Positions 12,777 to 20,905 of a stretch of 25,171 nt of DNA are shown here, piece after piece. A model generated the notes under the pieces. That model saw only the letters and a program-made list of their open reading frames with translations. It made no database searches and had not been told where the DNA came from. This DNA comes from a bacterium (GTDB taxonomy: Bacteria; Patescibacteriota; Minisyncoccia; UBA6257; UBA9933), in NCBI GenBank assembly GCA_021799155.1, contig JAJZBA010000001.1:1-25171 (forward strand). The letters run 5' to 3'. Both the position numbers and the translations under genes were made by a program. Numbering within the stretch: position 1 is the first letter of the stretch; every line of letters starts with the position of its first letter.

Positions 12777-14240
12777 TTATTCAAGTTTTTCGATGGCAAT
12801 CTTCAATCGTCTTAGGGTTTCTTCTTTGCCTAAAACTTCCATAATTTCAAACGGCCCGGGAGAAATTTCCTTTCCTGAAAGACCGGCCCGCAACGGCCAA
12901 AGTAATTCTCCCCTACCCCAGACTTCGGTTAAAGGTATAATCGCTTTTTCCAGATTAGCGGCGTTAAAATCGGCTTTAAAAATTTTACTAATTTCTTCCA
13001 ATAAAAGTTTTAAATTATTAAGCGTTTTTTCTTTGTTTATTTTCTCTATTTCTTTTGGTCGCGGCCAAATCAAAAGTTCGGCTTTATAATCAGGCAGCTC
13101 AAAAAAGAAATCCGCCAATTCTTTAAAGTCGGTCAATTTTTTCATCCTTTCCTTTTCAACCGCAACCGCCCTAATAAATAATTCTTTATTGTTTAACCAT
13201 TCGGAAGGAACGAATTCCGTCAATTTTCCCGCCAAATCAACCGGTTTGATTTTTTTAATGTACTGGCCGTTCAGCCATTCTAATTTGTTAATATCGAAAA
13301 TCGCTCCGGCTTTCTGAATTCTTTTTAAATCAAATTCCTTGATCAATTCTTCGGCCGAGAAAATTTCCTGTTCGTCTTTCGGATGCCAGCCGAGCAAAGC
13401 CAAAAAATTAAACATTGCTTCCGGCAAATAACCCTGTTTTCGATAATCATTAAGCGACGTTTCAAGATACCGTTTTGACAATTTGGTTCTGTTCGGCGCC
13501 AAAATCAAAGGAAGATGGGCGTATTTTACTTCGTCAAATCCCAATGCTCTCTGAATTAAAACTTGTTTTGGCGTATTGGAAATGTGATCTTCTCCTCTGA
13601 TAACATGAGTGATTTTCATTTCAAAATCGTCAACCGCGCCGGAGAAAATAAAAAGCGGCGAACGCAAATTTCTGGCAATAACAATATCGCCGATGAGCGT
13701 CGCGTCGAATTTAAGTTTGCCTCGAATCAAATCTATGAATTCCACTTCTATTCCAGGGGTTTTGAAACGAATTACCGCTTTTTCGCCGTTAGCTATTCGC
13801 TTTTCACTTTCTTCTTTAGATAAATTTCGGCAACGGCCGCTGTATTTGGGCGCCAGACCCTGGGCCAACATCGCCTGACGGTCTAATTCCAATTGTTCTT
13901 TAGAACAAAAACAATAGTAAGATTTGTTTTCGTCGATTAATTTTTGAAGATATTTTTCGTAAATTTCCAGCCGCTCGCTTTGACGATAGGGTCCGTAATT
14001 ACCGCCGACATCGGGACCTTCGTCCCAATCCAAACCGAACCATTTTAAGCCGTTGATAATATCTTTTTCGTATTCTGGAGACGATCTTTCAATGTCCGTA
14101 TCTTCAATACGTAAAACAAAATCGCCGCCTTGCGCTCTGGCAAACAGCCAATTAAAAAGAGCGGTCCGGGCGGTACCGAAATGAAGCGGGCCGGTCGGCG
14201 AGGGAGCCATTCGCACCCTGATTTTACGAAAACCATCCAT
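12777..14240 (-). CDS. gltX: Glutamyl-tRNA synthetase
   Basis: Class I aminoacyl-tRNA synthetase charging tRNA-Glu. The HIGH-type motif is PSPTGPLHFGTART (residues 13-26), the KMSKS-type motif is KLSKR (253-257), and IRGEDHISNTPKQ (215-226) is the conserved signature between them. A zinc-type site has C110, C112 and C137. The length, 487, is typical. Whether it is discriminating or also charges tRNA-Gln (with GatCAB) cannot be told here. An extended -10 element TGG-TAAAAT (14258-14250) lies directly before the start, so the mRNA is nearly leaderless. First gene of the minus-strand set gltX, M23, 55-residue peptide, murC. Confidence 0.97.
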   Translation of the reverse strand: MDGFRKIRVRMAPSPTGPLHFGTARTALFNWLFARAQGGDFVLRIEDTDIERSSPEYEKDIINGLKWFGLDWDEGPDVGGNYGPYRQSERLEIYEKYLQKLIDENKSYYCFCSKEQLELDRQAMLAQGLAPKYSGRCRNLSKEESEKRIANGEKAVIRFKTPGIEVEFIDLIRGKLKFDATLIGDIVIARNLRSPLFIFSGAVDDFEMKITHVIRGEDHISNTPKQVLIQRALGFDEVKYAHLPLILAPNRTKLSKRYLETSLNDYRKQGYLPEAMFNFLALLGWHPKDEQEIFSAEELIKEFDLKRIQKAGAIFDINKLEWLNGQYIKKIKPVDLAGKLTEFVPSEWLNNKELFIRAVAVEKERMKKLTDFKELADFFFELPDYKAELLIWPRPKEIEKINKEKTLNNLKLLLEEISKIFKADFNAANLEKAIIPLTEVWGRGELLWPLRAGLSGKEISPGPFEIMEVLGKEETLRRLKIAIEKLE

Positions 14241-14249
14241 TACGCCATA

Positions 14250-14258
14250 ATTTTACCA
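14250..14258 (-). promoter_or_regulatory. Extended -10 element of gltX
   Basis: TGGTAAAAT on the minus strand, ending 10 bp before the ATG at 14240; the predicted start is within about 3 nt of the initiation codon. Confidence 0.5.
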
Positions 14259-14266
14259 CAAAATTC

Positions 14267-15202
14267 TTAAGGACTCCAGTTTATTATCACATCATCAACC
14301 CGTGGACTTTCAGTTTGCGCGGCATTGGAAACCAAAAAAATTTTATAGCGAAAATAGCGGTGGTTATTATGATAAGCTAAATTAATCTGTGCCGGAACGC
14401 CCGGACCGGTAGGCGTGTAATAAGTAGTATTTGAACCGTCGGGCCCTTTATAATTCCAACTGGCCGGCGTTGAAGTGGTATCGGAAGCAATCTGAAATTT
14501 AACCATAGTGCCGGTCGGCTGACTCCCCTGCCACATAATGGTATTAATGGCCGCTCCGGTTGAAACGCCGGTGTCAAAAATTGAAGAGGTTAATTCAGCG
14601 GTTTTTGGATTTGAACGCCAAGCGGTTTTAACTTTGTAATCGGAAGTAGCGCAAATACTAGTATCAGAGCAATTAAAACTAATCCAGCCGACAATATCAT
14701 TCCAAGCCCAACCGGAAAAGTCGCCTGTGGAATTATTAATCGTTACTTGATAAGGATAACTCGAACCGGCAGTACCGCTATCAAAACTAATCCAGCCGAT
14801 GGCATCATTGTAAGCCCAGCCGGTTAAATTGCCGTTGCCGTCATTAGAAACTTTAAAATTAGAAGTGGCGCAGATATCGCCGTTCGGCGAAGTGGCGCAA
14901 TCAAGAGCGATGTAGCCGACCGAAGAAGTAGCGTAACCGGTTAATTGAGTGGAAGTCACATTGACGTTTCCAGTTTGATAAAAATCAATCCAGCCGATGT
15001 TATCGTTCCAGGCGTACCTATATGTAGCATCTATATTTGTTGCCGCACTTACCATCTTTGGAATTAAAGCACTAAGCACCAAGCACCAAATTCCAAATAA
15101 TATCCAACGACCAAAATTCAAATGACCAAAACGTGTTTGGAATTTCGAAAATTGGAATTTGGAATTTATTTGGGATTTGGGATTTGGAATTTGGAATTTC
15201 AT
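14267..15202 (-). CDS. Secreted repeat protein of the pilus cluster
   Basis: A 311-residue exported protein. Residues 1-53 form an unusual long signal region: a polar Lys/Gln-rich start (MKFQIPNPKSQINSKFQFSK) then a hydrophobic core WILFGIWCLVLSALI and cleavage near MVSA. Four imperfect repeats follow, each with a motif like GWAWNDIVGWISF: about 63-75, 89-101 (degenerate), 128-141 and 164-177, with paired Cys (DC...ICATS) in two of them. The C-terminal part (200-311) is Ser/Thr/Gly-rich and beta-like (FRYKIFLVSN ... PRVDDVIINWSP). It starts 2 bp after a minor pilin stop codon and is last in the pilus cluster, so a surface or pilus-associated adhesin is plausible (inference). The signal region is encoded by intergenic-type repeat DNA. 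Confidence 0.8.
   Translation of the reverse strand: MKFQIPNPKSQINSKFQFSKFQTRFGHLNFGRWILFGIWCLVLSALIPKMVSAATNIDATYRYAWNDNIGWIDFYQTGNVNVTSTQLTGYATSSVGYIALDCATSPNGDICATSNFKVSNDGNGNLTGWAYNDAIGWISFDSGTAGSSYPYQVTINNSTGDFSGWAWNDIVGWISFNCSDTSICATSDYKVKTAWRSNPKTAELTSSIFDTGVSTGAAINTIMWQGSQPTGTMVKFQIASDTTSTPASWNYKGPDGSNTTYYTPTGPGVPAQINLAYHNNHRYFRYKIFLVSNAAQTESPRVDDVIINWSP
15060..15202. repeat. Intergenic-type hairpin repeat inside a gene start
   Basis: AT-rich repeat made of variants of AATTCCAAAT and ATTTGGAATT with ACTAAGCACCAAGCACC near the left end. It shares the elements GCACCAAATT and CCAAAACGTGTTTGG-like centre with the 113-bp elements at 5981 and 6907. It coincides with the first about 47 codons of the gene at 14267-15202. 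Confidence 0.75.
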
Positions 15203-15204
15203 AC

Positions 15205-15870
15205 TTAATAGCCTTGAATTTTTATTGAACCGCTGGTGCCGGAATAATTAACATCGGTTGAAGTGGCGAATTTGTTGTTTTCACTGGTAATCGGGCCTTC
15301 TTGCCCAGCGCCGCCGGACCAGTCACTTTGGACAAAAACCTTGTTCCGGCTTCTGGTAAAATATTGGACTTTAGTGATTGAACGACCGCCTTCCCAATTT
15401 ACGGTTACGGTAATTTTTTGGGTGGAAGGATCGTCAGCAACACCCAACGAACCCGGTCCGCTGGAACACGTTGTGATCGCATCTGTTGTAATATCACCCG
15501 CTCCGCAAGAATTGCGGCTGACGTTTTCAATAGAAAAATAACGGGTATAACTTTTCCCCTCAACAATAGTCGAAGTACTGCCGGAAGAAATAACAAAAGT
15601 TGTGCTTGAAGCCGTTAAATAAAACTGCGAACCGGAACCTTTTGAAGCCGGCGGGTTATAAATATTATACCAATTAGATTCCGCCATTGATTGAAGATTA
15701 TCCAGATATTCTTGCGCCAATGAACCGGCGATTTGGATCGTTCGAGTTTCAAAATTACTTCTGATAACGGGAACAATAACGGCCGCGGCGCCGCCAATTA
15801 AAATCGCACCAACCGAAATGGCTATTAAAACCTCAACAAGAGATTGACCTTTAATATGTGATTTCTCCAT
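15205..15870 (-). CDS. Type IV prepilin-like protein (minor pilin), 221 residues
   Basis: N-terminal prepilin signature MEKSHIKG|QSLVEVLIAIS with the conserved Gly before cleavage and Glu at +5; the +1 residue is Gln rather than Phe, a form also seen in minor pilins. A hydrophobic helix follows (VGAILIGGAAAVIVPVI). The globular part is Ser/Thr/Gly-rich with Cys at SCGAGD and TCSSG, possibly a disulphide. It overlaps the preceding minor pilin by 20 bp and is followed after 2 bp by the secreted repeat protein, so it is cotranscribed. It would be processed by a prepilin peptidase and inserted into the pilus or its tip complex. No SD. Confidence 0.88.
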   Translation of the reverse strand: MEKSHIKGQSLVEVLIAISVGAILIGGAAAVIVPVIRSNFETRTIQIAGSLAQEYLDNLQSMAESNWYNIYNPPASKGSGSQFYLTASSTTFVISSGSTSTIVEGKSYTRYFSIENVSRNSCGAGDITTDAITTCSSGPGSLGVADDPSTQKITVTVNWEGGRSITKVQYFTRSRNKVFVQSDWSGGAGQEGPITSENNKFATSTDVNYSGTSGSIKIQGY

Positions 15871-16309
15871 TGCTGTTTATGGTTATAGTGCTTGAACTTG
15901 TCGATTTGCCGATTAAAGATATTTTAATAGTACTCGAAGCGTCCGGTAAACCGGTAATGGGAGAAAAAATAACGGTTGAAGAAGAATTGGAAATCGGAAC
16001 GTCAAATTGGATATTGGAACGCAAAACCGATTTTGAAACTATGGTGCCGGTAGCATAAGTTGTTCCCTTAAACAATTCGTAAAAATCGCTGCCGGATGAC
16101 GGATTTTCAAAATAAACTCCCCAGCGACTCCCCTCTTCCTGGGCGATTGAACGATCTTGGGCATTTCTGATGACGGTTGCGATTTCCTGGGTCGTCAAAG
16201 TTAAATCGCGCTCCTGCCGATGACTGACCAAATTCATAATGCCGAGAGTGGCGGCCGCCACGGTAATAGCAATGGTGATAAGAAGCTCGATTAAAGTAAA
16301 ACCGCGCAT
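15851..16309 (-). CDS. Type IV prepilin-like protein (GspH/FimT-like minor pilin), 152 residues
   Basis: Starts MRG|FTLIELLITIAITVAAA, a perfect short prepilin leader with Glu at +5. After the helix, the pattern LTLTTQEIATVIRNAQDRSIAQ resembles the FimT/GspH minor pilins, which prime pilus assembly. The C-terminal half is beta-rich and Ser/Thr-rich. Its end overlaps the next minor pilin by 20 bp and its start follows the pilC stop by 1 bp. Confidence 0.88.
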   Translation of the reverse strand: MRGFTLIELLITIAITVAAATLGIMNLVSHRQERDLTLTTQEIATVIRNAQDRSIAQEEGSRWGVYFENPSSGSDFYELFKGTTYATGTIVSKSVLRSNIQFDVPISNSSSTVIFSPITGLPDASSTIKISLIGKSTSSSTITINSNGEITY

Positions 16310-16310
16310 T

Positions 16311-17522
16311 TTAGAATTGTCCTGTTAGTTGGTAGATCGGAATAATAATCGCTAAAGCGATAGTACCAATAATTAATCCCATTCCCAAAAGCAAAACCGG
16401 TTCCAAAAAAGTTACCAAGGTTTTAATTGAGGTTTCAACTTCGGCTTCGTAAAAATCGGCCAAAGCGCTTAAAATGTCTTCGATATGGCCGGATTTCTCC
16501 GAAATCGCCATTAAATTAACAATCACCCGGGGAAAAACCGCTTCTTTCCTGAAAGCCTCGCCTATGGTCAATCCCTTAGCAATACCTTCGCGAGAAATTC
16601 TAAGCAAACTGTTTTTTATTTCTTCGGAACCGACCGCTTGGGCGGTAATTTCTAAAGCATCTAAAATCGGAAGCCCCGCTTTAAGTAAGGAAGCCAGAGT
16701 GCTTGAAAAACGCTGGAAAGCTAATTGTTTTAAAACATTTTTAATTACCGGTATTTTAACGATAAACCGGTGCAAAATTTTTCTGCCGCTGGCATTTTTA
16801 AAAAATAAATACCAAATTAAAACCCCTGAAATTATTAAAAATCCAAAGAAAATCCAAATGTAGTCACCGATAAACAAACCGACCGACAAAACGATTTTAG
16901 AAAAAAGCGGCGGCTCGATTCCGCTGGTCATAAAAACTGACGCTATTTTTGGCAAAGCAAAACTAACTAAAAGAAGAAGGATAGCGAATGAAGCAACAAG
17001 AAGGATTATCGGATAAGTCAAAGCGGCTCTGATTTTTCGTCTAAGATCCTGTTCTCTTTCTAAAGAAACGCTTAGTTCTTCAAAAACTTTTTCTAGATTT
17101 CCCGAAGTTTCGCCGGCTTTAATAAGATTTATAAAAACGCCGGAAAAATATTTCGGGTATTTTAAAAAAGTGGTGTAAAACGGCAGGCCTTTTTCCAGGG
17201 CACCGCGAATTTCTATTAAAAGGGCTTTTACCGCCGGTTTATCGAGGTCGGCAATTAAAATATCAATGGCTTTAAAAAGATCGGTGCCAACCTTAAGCAT
17301 TAATGCCAGATATTTCGTCAAAAAAACTTTATCGCCAACCGTAATAGTTTTACCAAAAAACAAGCCGCGACCGACTTCTTCGACGCTTTTAATTGTTTTT
17401 AAAGAAACAGGCCTTAATCCTTGGCTTGCCAAATATTCCAAAACTTCCGCCGGTCCCGATGCTTCAAAATCTCCTTCCGTTATTTTGCCGTTGGGTTGCG
17501 AAGCAATATAGTGAAACCTCAT
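16311..17522 (-). CDS. pilC: Type IV pilus inner-membrane platform protein PilC/GspF
   Basis: Inner-membrane platform that couples the assembly ATPase to pilin polymerisation. It starts MRFHYIASQPNGKITEGDFEA, the usual N-terminal strand pair. Two T2SSF domains are seen: about 75-200 (FLTKYLALMLKVGTDLFKAID ... GETSGNLEKVFEELS) and 270-400 (FSSTLASLLKAGLPILDALE ... EKSGHIEDILSALADF). Membrane segments lie near 170-195, 210-235 and 375-400. The length, 403, is normal. It sits between pilB (77-bp spacer with a palindromic repeat) and the minor pilins. Confidence 0.95.
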   Translation of the reverse strand: MRFHYIASQPNGKITEGDFEASGPAEVLEYLASQGLRPVSLKTIKSVEEVGRGLFFGKTITVGDKVFLTKYLALMLKVGTDLFKAIDILIADLDKPAVKALLIEIRGALEKGLPFYTTFLKYPKYFSGVFINLIKAGETSGNLEKVFEELSVSLEREQDLRRKIRAALTYPIILLVASFAILLLLVSFALPKIASVFMTSGIEPPLFSKIVLSVGLFIGDYIWIFFGFLIISGVLIWYLFFKNASGRKILHRFIVKIPVIKNVLKQLAFQRFSSTLASLLKAGLPILDALEITAQAVGSEEIKNSLLRISREGIAKGLTIGEAFRKEAVFPRVIVNLMAISEKSGHIEDILSALADFYEAEVETSIKTLVTFLEPVLLLGMGLIIGTIALAIIIPIYQLTGQF

Positions 17523-17599
17523 AAAACTTTACTAATATACGAATATAGCGCGAATATACGAATTCGTATATTAATGCTTGATTAGCATATTCATGCAGT
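17523..17599. repeat. Palindromic repeat spacer between pilB and pilC
   Basis: Contains a perfect 20-bp palindrome AATATACGAATTCGTATATT (17553-17572) within a run of related units (ATATACGAATATAG, CATATTCATGCAG). The units resemble the TATATTCGTAGATTCGAATG part of the 127-bp elements at the 16S gene, so this is probably the same repeat family. Confidence 0.7.
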
Positions 17600-19309
17600 C
17601 TATTCGCGTATTACGCGCAAAACTTCCTCGACCGTTGTAATGCCAGTGGCGGCTTTTTGCAGGCCGTCTTCAAACATAGTAATCATTCCTTTTTTTCTCG
17701 CTAAAGCGTTTAAATTATCCAAAGAAAAATCCTGACCAATAATCAATTTTCTTATTTCTTCGTCAACGTTTAAAACCTCAAAAATGCCGATTCTGCCCTT
17801 ATAACCGGAATTACCGCAAGATTGACATCCCCGCCCCCGATAAAGAAATTTCGGAATTTTAAAAGTTGATTCGGGATTAAATTCTTTAAGCTGTTTATTT
17901 AGAAAATCAACCACTTCCTGATTCGGCGCATATGATTCAATGCAATCAAGACAAATTTTTCTAACCAATCTCTGAGCGATAATCGCGTTTAAAACCGCGG
18001 CCACCAGAAACGGAGCGATTTTCATATCAATCAACCGAGGCACGGCGGTGGCGGCATCGTTAGTATGCAAGCTGGAAAGAAGCAGGTGACCGGTTAAAGC
18101 CGAATGCACCGCAATTTCGGCGGTTTCTTCGTCGCGAATTTCACCAACCATAATAACATTCGGGTCCTGTCTTAAAATTGCTCGTAGACCGCTGGCAAAA
18201 GTGATGCCTGCCAAGGGATTGATTTGGGTTTGATTAATGTATTTTATATCATACTCTATCGGGTCTTCGATGGTAACGATATTAACTTCCGGTCGATTCA
18301 AAATATTTAAAATCGAATAAAGAGTAGTAGTTTTACCGGAACCGGTCGGGCCGCAAACTAAAATCATTCCGTAAGTTTTTTTAATATTCTCTTCAATAAT
18401 TTTTATCGTGTTTTCAAGCATCCCTACTTCTCCCAAAGAAAGAGGCCGTTGAGCGGAAGGGAGAAGACGCATTTCAATTTTTTCGCCGTAAAAAACCGGA
18501 ATAATTGCGACTCTAACATCAATTAAATCCGGCCCCACTTGATAGCGAAAACGGCCGTCTTGCGGTTTTTGATGTTCGTCAATTTTTAAACCGCCTAACA
18601 ATTTTATTCGGGCAACGATTGCCGGATGAACTTCTTTCGGAATTCTCATAATTTCATGAAGAACGCCGTCTATTCGATATCTGACAAGAATTTCATCTTC
18701 TAAAATTTCAATATGGATATCCGAAGCCTTAAGAGAAGCGGCATAAGAAAGAAATCCGTCGACAATAGCGACAATCGGCACTTCTTTCGCCGCTTCTTCG
18801 ACACTGCCGGCTTTTTTTTGAAGACTGGCATGAATATTTTCTTCAATAATTTTCTTAAAATCTTCTCCGATTCGACGGCTGTATAAAGCAAAACCGCGAT
18901 TTAAATCGTCGGCGGTCGCTAAATACGGCTTGATTTTCGATTTAAGATGTTTTTCCAAAAAACTGATTGCTTCCAAATCGGAAGGGTCTTCCATCGCGGC
19001 GTCCAAAACGCCATCAGGTTCCTGGGCGAAAATAATCGCTCTCTTTTGCCTTGCCAAATCTTCGGATAATTTTCTTAAAACACTTTCATCGATTTTCCGA
19101 CCGCTCAATTCGGCTTTCTCTACTCCGAAATAATTCGCGACCAAATCGTAAAAATAATCAACCGTAATAAACCCTCCGGAAACCAGAAGGTCGGCGATAT
19201 TTTGATTCATTCGCTTGGCTTCGTTTAAAAGATTATCAAACTTTTCTGAAGTAATCAGACCTTCCTTGGTTAAAACTTCTTTAAGTTTTTGGGGTGGAAC
19301 ATGCAACAT
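17600..19309 (-). CDS. pilB: Type IV pilus assembly ATPase PilB/GspE
   Basis: Cytoplasmic hexameric ATPase powering pilus extension. With the start at 19309 (MLHVPPQKLKEVLTKEG) it has 569 residues. N1E/MshEN-type domain about 1-140. Walker A GPTGSGKT (320-327), Asp box EDPIEYD (348-354), Walker B NVIMVGEIRD (384-393), His box HLLLSSLHTN. The zinc tetra-Cys element is C453, C456, C495 and C498. All catalytic features are intact. A start 7 codons earlier (19330) is possible but adds a stretch encoded by repeat sequence. No pilT-type retraction ATPase, pilM/N/O or prepilin peptidase is in the window. Confidence 0.96.
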   Translation of the reverse strand: MLHVPPQKLKEVLTKEGLITSEKFDNLLNEAKRMNQNIADLLVSGGFITVDYFYDLVANYFGVEKAELSGRKIDESVLRKLSEDLARQKRAIIFAQEPDGVLDAAMEDPSDLEAISFLEKHLKSKIKPYLATADDLNRGFALYSRRIGEDFKKIIEENIHASLQKKAGSVEEAAKEVPIVAIVDGFLSYAASLKASDIHIEILEDEILVRYRIDGVLHEIMRIPKEVHPAIVARIKLLGGLKIDEHQKPQDGRFRYQVGPDLIDVRVAIIPVFYGEKIEMRLLPSAQRPLSLGEVGMLENTIKIIEENIKKTYGMILVCGPTGSGKTTTLYSILNILNRPEVNIVTIEDPIEYDIKYINQTQINPLAGITFASGLRAILRQDPNVIMVGEIRDEETAEIAVHSALTGHLLLSSLHTNDAATAVPRLIDMKIAPFLVAAVLNAIIAQRLVRKICLDCIESYAPNQEVVDFLNKQLKEFNPESTFKIPKFLYRGRGCQSCGNSGYKGRIGIFEVLNVDEEIRKLIIGQDFSLDNLNALARKKGMITMFEDGLQKAATGITTVEEVLRVIRE

Positions 19310-19363
19310 AAAATAAAAACCAAATATCAAATATCAAAAATCAAAACCACAAATTAAAAACTG

Positions 19364-19690
19364 TTAAATATTTTTTCTTTTTCTCATTGTTAATAAACTT
19401 AAAGCGAGAATATTAGACAATTCTCTAGTTTCATTTATTATTTCTTGAATTTTTGTTTTGTCCACTTTATCTAAATCTTTTAAAAGATGAAGCCAATACT
19501 TTGTTTCGTTAGCGGATTTAAAAGCGATATCGAAGTATCTAGCAAAATCCTTTTTAGAATTAGATGCTTTAGCTTCTATAATATTAATGCTGCCAAGAAA
19601 TTTAAGAGATTTCAGAGTGTACAAATAAACTCTATTTTGAAATTCTGTTTTTGAATTTTGATCTGTGGTTTTGGTATCTGGTTTTTGCAT
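19364..19690 (-). CDS. S23-type four-helix bundle protein, apparently shortened
   Basis: 108 residues. The stretch NIIEAKASNSKKDFARYFDIAFKSANETKYWL matches the four-helix bundle (23S rRNA intervening-sequence protein) family, whose signature is ANxxEAxxxxSxKEFxxxxxIAxxSxxETxYWL. The residues normally ahead of it (QLxRSxTSIGAN) are reduced to GSI, so about 20-25 residues covering the end of helix 1 and start of helix 2 seem to be deleted. The first 18 residues (MQKPDTKTTDQNSKTEFQ) are encoded by repeat-like DNA. The family is usually linked to insertions in rRNA genes in CPR; here the gene is embedded in the pilus cluster. It may be non-functional. No SD. Confidence 0.65.
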   Translation of the reverse strand: MQKPDTKTTDQNSKTEFQNRVYLYTLKSLKFLGSINIIEAKASNSKKDFARYFDIAFKSANETKYWLHLLKDLDKVDKTKIQEIINETRELSNILALSLLTMRKRKNI

Positions 19691-19718
19691 TTTGGTTCTA
19701 TATCTTTAAATTGTGAGT

Positions 19719-20315
19719 TTAGAACTTCAACAATCTCCACAAAGGCAGTAATTCAAGCCATCTCTGTATGATTATAACAAAAATCGCGACAGATAACCAC
19801 AAGTAATACAAAGATATACGCCTTTCTTTAACTAACGACCAACGGCTAACGACGGACGACAATAAATGTAAAAACAAATAAATTAAAATTAGACTGATGA
19901 AATAAAACAGGGCGCCTGGCCAACCGGTTAAAAATAAAGCCAAAGCGCCGAAATAAGGTTCTTCGGGCTCAAAAAAACATTCGCCATATTTTTTGTTAAG
20001 TTTTTTTGCCGAAAATAAAAACAAAAAAGCGGCCGCTAAAGAAATTAAATAAGGAGCAAAAAATCTGGTAAACATATATAAAACAAAATAATGAATGCTT
20101 TGATAAGGCGGTAAAAGATATTTTGAAGGCTCATTTTGAGACCAAATTTGATATTGCGAATAAGATTGATAAAAAAGCAAAATAAAAATAGCAACAAGCG
20201 ATAAGTAAAAAGCGACAAGCGACGAGCGCTTGTGTTTATTAAAGAAGCGTCCCGTTTTAAAGCGGGACGCTCCAAAAAATAAAATTAAAATTCCTAAAGA
20301 AAAATAAAACACCAT
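19719..20315 (-). CDS. Multi-pass membrane protein of the pilus cluster
   Basis: 198 residues with about five membrane helices (residues 1-15, 32-52, 76-103, 120-148, 166-186). A conserved-looking loop ECFFEPEEPYFGALALFLTGWPGALFYF (in outline, 112-139) recalls the second half of prepilin peptidases (GDxKLxxxxGxxLGWPGxLxA), but the two catalytic Asp motifs (GxGD) are absent, so I do not call it a peptidase. The start overlaps the pilin stop by one base (TAATG), indicating coupled translation. Two repeat-like blocks lie within the coding DNA: a 26-bp palindrome at 20246-20271 and AACGAC-type units at 19834-19862. Function unknown; a pilus accessory role follows from position only. Confidence 0.7.
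   Translation of the reverse strand: MVFYFSLGILILFFGASRFKTGRFFNKHKRSSLVAFYLSLVAIFILLFYQSYSQYQIWSQNEPSKYLLPPYQSIHYFVLYMFTRFFAPYLISLAAAFLFLFSAKKLNKKYGECFFEPEEPYFGALALFLTGWPGALFYFISLILIYLFLHLLSSVVSRWSLVKERRISLYYLWLSVAIFVIIIQRWLELLPLWRLLKF
20246..20271. repeat. 26-bp palindrome inside the membrane protein gene
   Basis: Arms AGCGTCCCG and CGGGACGCT around TTTTAAAG; encodes SRFKTGR near residue 17-23. GC-rich compared with its surroundings and probably an inserted repeat unit. Confidence 0.65.
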
Positions 20316-20848
20316 TACAAATCCAATCCAGGGTCGGTACCGACTTCATAGTAAGAAGCGCTATTTCCGCCGTCAGTGCCGTCTAAGTCCAGTGTGGTTG
20401 CGTATTTAGTACTTTCAAGAGTCGCGTTAAGTTCAAAGGTTAAATTGGTGGCGTCTCCTTTATAAGAATATTGATAAGTAGCATTGTTAGTCGGGTCAAG
20501 CGGCAGAACCGAAAGCGGAGAACCGCCGGTGGTTCCGGTCAAATCTATCGCCACCCATCCCGTACCGCTGACCGAAGAAGTGGCCACAGTGCAGGTTCCA
20601 AAAGAGCAGGTGGCATTTGCCGTTGATCTCGGACCGACTGAAACAGTAGGACTCGAAGCAGTCGCCAAATACAAACCAATTGCACTTTTAACACTGCCCA
20701 AATCGGAAATTCTTTGCGAGTCCCTGGCCTGCGCCAATAATTGGGCCGGATTCAAAACCAAAACCGCGGCGGTAGCTAAAATCGCCAGAATACCGATAAC
20801 AATTAAAAGTTCTATCAGAGTAAAACCACGTTTCGCATTTTTAATCAT
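20315..20848 (-). CDS. pilA: Major type IV pilin candidate
   Basis: 177 residues starting MIKNAKRG|FTLIELLIVIGILAILAT, a textbook class III signal with Phe at +1 and Glu at +5. The helix continues VLVLNPAQLLAQARDSQRISDLGSVKSAI, typical of Parcubacteria-type pilins. A Cys pair CSFGTC (about 80-86) could form a disulphide. The rest is Gly/Ser/Thr-rich. First gene of the pilus cluster, just downstream of a CheY-like regulator, with its own promoter; its position and canonical signal favour the major subunit. It overlaps the next gene by one base. Confidence 0.9.
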   Translation of the reverse strand: MIKNAKRGFTLIELLIVIGILAILATAAVLVLNPAQLLAQARDSQRISDLGSVKSAIGLYLATASSPTVSVGPRSTANATCSFGTCTVATSSVSGTGWVAIDLTGTTGGSPLSVLPLDPTNNATYQYSYKGDATNLTFELNATLESTKYATTLDLDGTDGGNSASYYEVGTDPGLDL

Positions 20849-20856
20849 ATATGATT

Positions 20857-20885
20857 ATATTATAAAAAAATAAAAACTAATACAA
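20857..20885 (-). promoter_or_regulatory. Promoter of the pilin gene
   Basis: TTGTAT (20885-20880), 17 bp, TAATAT (20862-20857), with overlapping TATAAT frames at 20854-20864; the start falls within a few bases of the ATG at 20848. Confidence 0.5.
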
Positions 20886-20905
20886 TGCCGAAACTGTGAA
20901 TAACT

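Noticed and set aside
19719..20315. Prepilin peptidase (PilD)
   Set aside because: Topology and a GWPG loop are suggestive, but both catalytic GxGD-type aspartate motifs are missing.
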